Assembly (NCBI RefSeq): GCF_946481155.1 | Contig: NZ_CAMLMK010000002.1 | Span: 23,128-87,127 of the forward strand | Direction: 5' to 3' | DNA length: 64,000 bases | Origin: an uncultured Flavobacterium sp. | GTDB lineage: Bacteria; Bacteroidota; Bacteroidia; Flavobacteriales; Flavobacteriaceae | Shown: piece after piece, positions 60,550-64,000 of the stretch | Layout: each line of letters begins with the position of its first letter | Numbering within the stretch: the first letter of the stretch is position 1 | Program-made: the position numbers and the translations under genes | Notes under the pieces: model-generated | Databases searched by the model: none | The model's input: the letters and a program-made list of their open reading frames with translations, nothing else | Told to the model about the DNA's origin: nothing

Positions 60550-61776
60550 TTAAGATTTAATGAATTTATAAACAAGCTGACTCTCAGTAACTATAAAATA
60601 CATTCCATTTTCAAGACCGGAAACATTTATCTGCCAATTGCTTTTCTCCTCAGCCGACTTAAAAATTTCCTGGCCTAAAATGGAGATGATTTTTAGAGAT
60701 GTTGCCGAATCGGTTTCAAAGTTCAATACTGATTGTGCCGGGTTTGGATATAAACGAACATTGCTTCTCTCAAAGTCATTTATTGAAAGATTCCCCAAAT
60801 CAATTTGCCTTTCGATGATTTCCTCACAGCCATTACGAATCGCTTTTAAGGTAATTGTTTTGATACCGCCAGAGGTATAACTGTGGGTTGGATTTTGTTC
60901 CGTTGCCGTTGTTCCGTCTCCAAAATTCCAGAGCAAACCAGTATAATTAGTTGAAGTATTTGTGAAGCTAATGGAATTGCCATTGACAACATAAGTAAAA
61001 TCGGAATGCAGATTAAAGGTATTGATGCGCCATTGCGGTTTGTTAGGCAAAACTACCTGATCGGCAATGCCATGAAAATATTCGGCCGTGGCCTGCGGTA
61101 CCCCTCCGTAGGATGTTGTTCCGGTAACGGGTTCCTGAAAAATAGCAGTGAACATGGTAGCGGCCACAAGATAGGAGCCGTTTAGATTCGGATGGATGTC
61201 GTTGTAAGAACCGTGGAGCAGTAAATCCTGCTGTGCAGTATAATGCATTCTCGCCGATTCTCCCGCGGGTACGAACGGAAGCTGCAAATTATCTGCCATT
61301 TTTGTTATAGAATCCTTGATTTGCGTCTGGACCGTCTGATAGGTGCCATAAGTTGATGGTGAGGGAACGCCATAAGGAATCTGATAAAGGAAAACTTTGG
61401 CACACGGGCTGTACCTTCTGATGGAGTCAAGAAGAACCTGACCTCTCTGAATTGTTGTATTCACCGGCCATGAAGCCCCTGCCGATTCACCGCTTCCCGG
61501 TTGCAATACCACTGCATCCCATACATTGTTTCTAAAAAGCGTATAAAGATTTGCGTCGACAACATGATTGACAAACCCGGTACCGCCGACGGTATGCTGT
61601 TGCACGGCGACATTTTTGCCTTTGTTGTTGGCGATATCCTGGAACAGAATCGGCATATCATTAAAATAGGTGATACTGTTTCCGACGAAGAGGATTTTTT
61701 TTTGCGGAGTTTGGGAAAAACCGGATGCCGACAGCAGCAGCATCGCGATAATGCTGAATAGTAGTTTTAGATTCAT
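60550..61776 (-). CDS. Secreted SGNH/DUF4886-like hydrolase with PKD and T9SS type A domains
   Basis: A 408-residue secreted protein with signal MNLKLLFSIIAMLLLSASGFS. The SGNH-like hydrolase domain (25-250) has the nucleophile block ILFVGNSITYF (Ser at 34), VVLQPGSGESAG and a late NDIHPNLNGSYLVA that supplies Asp/His. A PKD domain follows (LLWNFGDGTTATEQNPTHSYTSG, about 285-310). The C-terminus, VRLYPNPAQSVLNFETDS to the end, is a T9SS type A sorting signal. It probably acts on polysaccharide or ester substrates outside the cell; the exact substrate is unknown. It is the only type A T9SS cargo here. Confidence 0.87.
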   Translation of the reverse strand: MNLKLLFSIIAMLLLSASGFSQTPQKKILFVGNSITYFNDMPILFQDIANNKGKNVAVQQHTVGGTGFVNHVVDANLYTLFRNNVWDAVVLQPGSGESAGASWPVNTTIQRGQVLLDSIRRYSPCAKVFLYQIPYGVPSPSTYGTYQTVQTQIKDSITKMADNLQLPFVPAGESARMHYTAQQDLLLHGSYNDIHPNLNGSYLVAATMFTAIFQEPVTGTTSYGGVPQATAEYFHGIADQVVLPNKPQWRINTFNLHSDFTYVVNGNSISFTNTSTNYTGLLWNFGDGTTATEQNPTHSYTSGGIKTITLKAIRNGCEEIIERQIDLGNLSINDFERSNVRLYPNPAQSVLNFETDSATSLKIISILGQEIFKSAEEKSNWQINVSGLENGMYFIVTESQLVYKFIKS

Positions 61777-61852
61777 TGTTTTGTAGTTAGATAGATTGGG
61801 TATGCAATTTTACATTTTTTTAATCTAATCTCCTAAAAAACAAGTGAATAAT

Positions 61853-62242
61853 TTATTTTTCGTAGAATTCTACAGGCAAATCATCCGGGTCAGAAATGAA
61901 AAAAAAACGTTTTTCGGTATGTTCATCGATGCGAATGCTTTCTGCTGCGATGTTGTGAGAAATTATAAAGGAATGCGTTTTTTCAATGTCATCCACTTCG
62001 AAAGCGAGATGGCGCAATCCTACAGCTTCCGGTCGGGAAACTCGTTTAGGCGGATTCGGAAAAGAAAATAATTCTAATACATAATTTCCGTTTAGCGCCA
62101 AATCAAGTTTATACGACTGGCGTTCTTCGCGATAGATTTCCTGCAGTATTTCCAAGCCTAAAATCTGAGTGTAGAAATGTTTTGACTTTTCATAATCGGA
62201 ACAAATGATAGCGATATGATGGATTTTATTCAGATGAAGCAT
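61853..62242 (-). CDS. VOC superfamily protein (glyoxalase/dioxygenase fold), YaeR-like
   Basis: A 129-residue single VOC domain. The start at 62242 gives MLHLNKIHHIAIICSDYEKSKHF; the longer frame from 62284 overlaps the DUF998 gene and is not preferred. LGLEILQEIYREERQSYKLDL and HLAFEVDDIEKTH (His/Glu metal ligands) and DDLPVEFYEK at the end are typical of the GloA2/YaeR type. The reaction cannot be fixed from the sequence. Its start overlaps the DUF998 stop region by 17 bases, so the two are translationally coupled. Confidence 0.88.
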   Translation of the reverse strand: MLHLNKIHHIAIICSDYEKSKHFYTQILGLEILQEIYREERQSYKLDLALNGNYVLELFSFPNPPKRVSRPEAVGLRHLAFEVDDIEKTHSFIISHNIAAESIRIDEHTEKRFFFISDPDDLPVEFYEK

Positions 62243-62867
62243 TGCCGGAATGATTTTTCGAAATGTAAAAAGCACAAATAGCAACCCACAACAGAATACT
62301 ACCTTCTATAATTCGCTGAATCAGCCCTCTATATGGAGAAGTAAGCTCTGCGTTTAAAAGACCCACAAAGCAGAAGCTTAGGAAAGACAAAACAAGGCTG
62401 ATGTTTGAAAATTTGATTCCGTTTTTCCACTTCCTTGCCGAAAGGGCTATCATAAACATTGTAATTGGAACCACTAAATAGGTAAGAAATCCCACTAAGT
62501 TATGAATGATTTGAGATAAGGAAGGATTAATGAATTCCGGATTGCAGCCGACGTCGCAGGTAAAGAAACCACAGATAACGGTGCCTAAGCCATATCCTAA
62601 ACCAAAACCAATGAATCCGATTGCTGCAAAAACAGATTTTGGTGTTTCCTTAATAGCAAAAAAAGCAAAAAGCATAAATAAAATACCGCTGGGAATATAA
62701 CCGATGAACCGGAGCATGTCTGCATTTGGTGCATCAATAGCATATAATTCGCTTATGAATTGAGAAATATGATTGTAATCCGGGTGTAAAAAACCACCAA
62801 TAATTGTAGTCAGGACGAAAAGCGAAACCCCAAGGATTCCGGTCCAAAAAGCTTTTGATTTTGGCAT
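62226..62867 (-). CDS. DUF998 family membrane protein
   Basis: A 213-residue inner-membrane protein with six likely helices. GFLHPDYNHISQFISELYAIDAPNADMLRFIGYIPSG (about 26-61) carries the DUF998 signature HxxISxxxSELYA. CGFFTCDVGCNPEFI has three Cys that could form a disulfide at a loop. The function of DUF998 is unknown. It lies one base after the HPP gene and overlaps the VOC start. Confidence 0.8.
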   Translation of the reverse strand: MPKSKAFWTGILGVSLFVLTTIIGGFLHPDYNHISQFISELYAIDAPNADMLRFIGYIPSGILFMLFAFFAIKETPKSVFAAIGFIGFGLGYGLGTVICGFFTCDVGCNPEFINPSLSQIIHNLVGFLTYLVVPITMFMIALSARKWKNGIKFSNISLVLSFLSFCFVGLLNAELTSPYRGLIQRIIEGSILLWVAICAFYISKNHSGNASSE

Positions 62868-62868
62868 A

Positions 62869-63468
62869 TTACTTCAAATTGATTTTGTTTGAAATTCTCT
62901 TTTTAAATCTCGTAAACTTCCTGTTCGTCGGATAATGTCGATTGGAAGTCATGTTATTGAAAATCAAAGCTACAATTAAAAGGATTATGGCGCCACTTAA
63001 AACCGGAGAAATTACGTACCAGTATCCTAATTTCAAAATGGCCGGTGAACCGGTAACGGCAATCAGGGCAGTAGCTCCTCCCGGGGGATGCAATGTTTTG
63101 GTAATCTGCATGAAAACAATAGCTGAAGCTACAGCCACAGCGGAAGCCAACCAGAGAATATCAGGGAAAAGTTTTGCAGCTGTTACACCCACAATAGCAG
63201 AAATCACATGACCGCCAATAAGATTACGCGGCTGTGCAAGCGGACTCTGGATTACGCCATACACCAAAACCCCGGAGGCACCAAAAGAACCGATAAGGAA
63301 CACGAAATCCTCTTTCGGAAACATATTGTATTGCAGGAAAGCGATAAGCCCAATCCCTATAAAACCACCGACAAATGCCCAAAAGTGTTCTTTAAAATCG
63401 ACTAAGGTTTCCCTGTAGAGAACATATCGCGTTTTTCGGTAGCTTCGTTTTATTTTCTGAATGGGCAT
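62869..63468 (-). CDS. HPP family membrane protein
   Basis: A 199-residue protein with four transmembrane helices. The HPPGG motif is at residues 127-131 (ITKTLHPPGGATALIAV), the signature of the HPP family, some members of which transport nitrite across chloroplast membranes. GSFGASGVLVYG (61-72) is a second conserved loop. The ATG is five bases after the chloride-channel stop, so the two are co-transcribed. Confidence 0.9.
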   Translation of the reverse strand: MPIQKIKRSYRKTRYVLYRETLVDFKEHFWAFVGGFIGIGLIAFLQYNMFPKEDFVFLIGSFGASGVLVYGVIQSPLAQPRNLIGGHVISAIVGVTAAKLFPDILWLASAVAVASAIVFMQITKTLHPPGGATALIAVTGSPAILKLGYWYVISPVLSGAIILLIVALIFNNMTSNRHYPTNRKFTRFKKRISNKINLK

Positions 63469-63473
63469 CGAAA

Positions 63474-64000
63474 TTAATTTGCTGGTTTAGGCTGATAAGT
63501 GTAAACAGTATACGGATAAATGAACTTTGCCGTAGTTTTGGAAACCAGGCAAACTATCAGTATCGGGAAGAATAAAGTATAGTCGTTTATTAAGCCGCAT
63601 ATTAAGAATAGGGAGGTAAAAGGCGCATGGATACTAGCACTCAGCATGGCTGCCATTCCGATAATCATAAAATTCAGCGGAATCACATCAGCATCAAAAA
63701 AGGTGTTTAAAACCGAAGCCAACAATAAACCTAAAAACGCACCAATAAACATGCTCGGGGCAAAAACACCGCCATCGCCACCCGAAGCTAATGTTACAGA
63801 AGTGATAATCGGCTTCAGAAGCAGTATTCCAATCATTGTAAGCAGGAAAGATGTCGTCAATACTACCGAACCTTCATTGGCAAACAACATTTTAACGGCG
63901 TGATAGCCTTCCCCGTATAATTGTGGTAAAACCAATAAGGAAGCGCTGATGAAAATCGAACCGATAATGATTTTAGTGGAATGCTTTTCGAATTTAGCAA
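63474..64000 (-). CDS. Chloride channel (ClC) family protein, C-terminal part
   Basis: The minus frame is open to the right edge, so the N-terminal half is outside. About 175 residues are visible: the helical segment GSIFISASLLVLPQLYG, then LASGGDGGVFAPSMFIGAFLG with the GxFxP selectivity motif, IIGMAAMLSASIHAPFTSLFL and the Tyr-bearing YPYTVYTYQP near the C-terminus. There are no CBS domains after the membrane part. Family members exchange or conduct chloride. An internal TTG at 63935 is not a true start because the frame continues upstream with clear ClC sequence. Confidence 0.92.
   Translation of the reverse strand, partial: AKFEKHSTKIIIGSIFISASLLVLPQLYGEGYHAVKMLFANEGSVVLTTSFLLTMIGILLLKPIITSVTLASGGDGGVFAPSMFIGAFLGLLLASVLNTFFDADVIPLNFMIIGMAAMLSASIHAPFTSLFLICGLINDYTLFFPILIVCLVSKTTAKFIYPYTVYTYQPKPAN

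Overview
The window reads as a chromosomal segment of a Flavobacterium-like bacterium (Bacteroidota, Flavobacteriaceae). The base composition is A+T-rich. Promoters follow the Bacteroidota pattern TTG-N17-23-TAnnTTTG and starts lack Shine-Dalgarno sequences. Four secreted proteins end in the gliding-motility / type IX secretion (T9SS) type B C-terminus and one in a type A C-terminus. Other lineage signs are an archaeal/eukaryotic-type prolyl-tRNA synthetase, the small DUF4295 ribosome-associated gene next to rpmB-rpmG, and bacillithiol synthesis (bshC).

Layout. 1-7881 (all minus): secA (cut by the left edge), a DUF2795 protein, cob(I)alamin adenosyltransferase, a LolD/MacB-type ABC ATPase, a structured intergenic RNA candidate, a methyltransferase, an ABC-F ATPase and a DUF4383 membrane protein. 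8039-17525 (all plus): a glycosyltransferase, a 2-oxoacid dehydrogenase E2, a YARHG lipoprotein, a DUF2306 membrane protein, a DnaQ-like exonuclease / FAH-family / Hpt cluster, cinA, rpmB-rpmG-DUF4295 and ftsY. 17537-26227: a serine hydrolase, a lipoprotein with a DciA-like gene, an iron-regulated-looking TonB receptor with a PepSY-type membrane protein, ndk, a SUMF1-domain protein and bshC. 26307-41161: a large T9SS type B protein, a B12-binding radical SAM protein, a YfbU protein, a two-component system, a DUF1573 protein, a papain-like protease, rimO, a FadL-type porin and an aromatic/glycine-rich lipoprotein. 41263-45353: proS, two tRNA-Glu genes, rpsT and typA. 45424-53545: three consecutive T9SS type B proteins, two of which share a closely related C-terminal half. 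53562-64000: an ABC-2 exporter, an Omp85-like protein, an alpha/beta hydrolase, a nucleoid-associated protein, a pRiA4b ORF-3-like protein, a secreted SGNH-type hydrolase, a VOC protein, DUF998 and HPP membrane proteins, and the C-terminal part of a ClC chloride channel.

Most genes are housekeeping or envelope functions. There is no phage, insertion sequence, CRISPR array or classical defence island. The least explained items are (i) the structured minus-strand RNA candidate at 4441-4640, (ii) three copies of a dispersed intergenic element (3467, 16217, 38434), (iii) a heptanucleotide repeat inside the methyltransferase reading frame, (iv) the T9SS type B trio, which looks like a modular duplication, (v) an orphan B12-type radical SAM protein with CX4CX2C cysteine spacing, and (vi) the Trp/Tyr/Gly-rich lipoprotein with a His5 run. 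All function calls come from reading the sequence; no database search was run.
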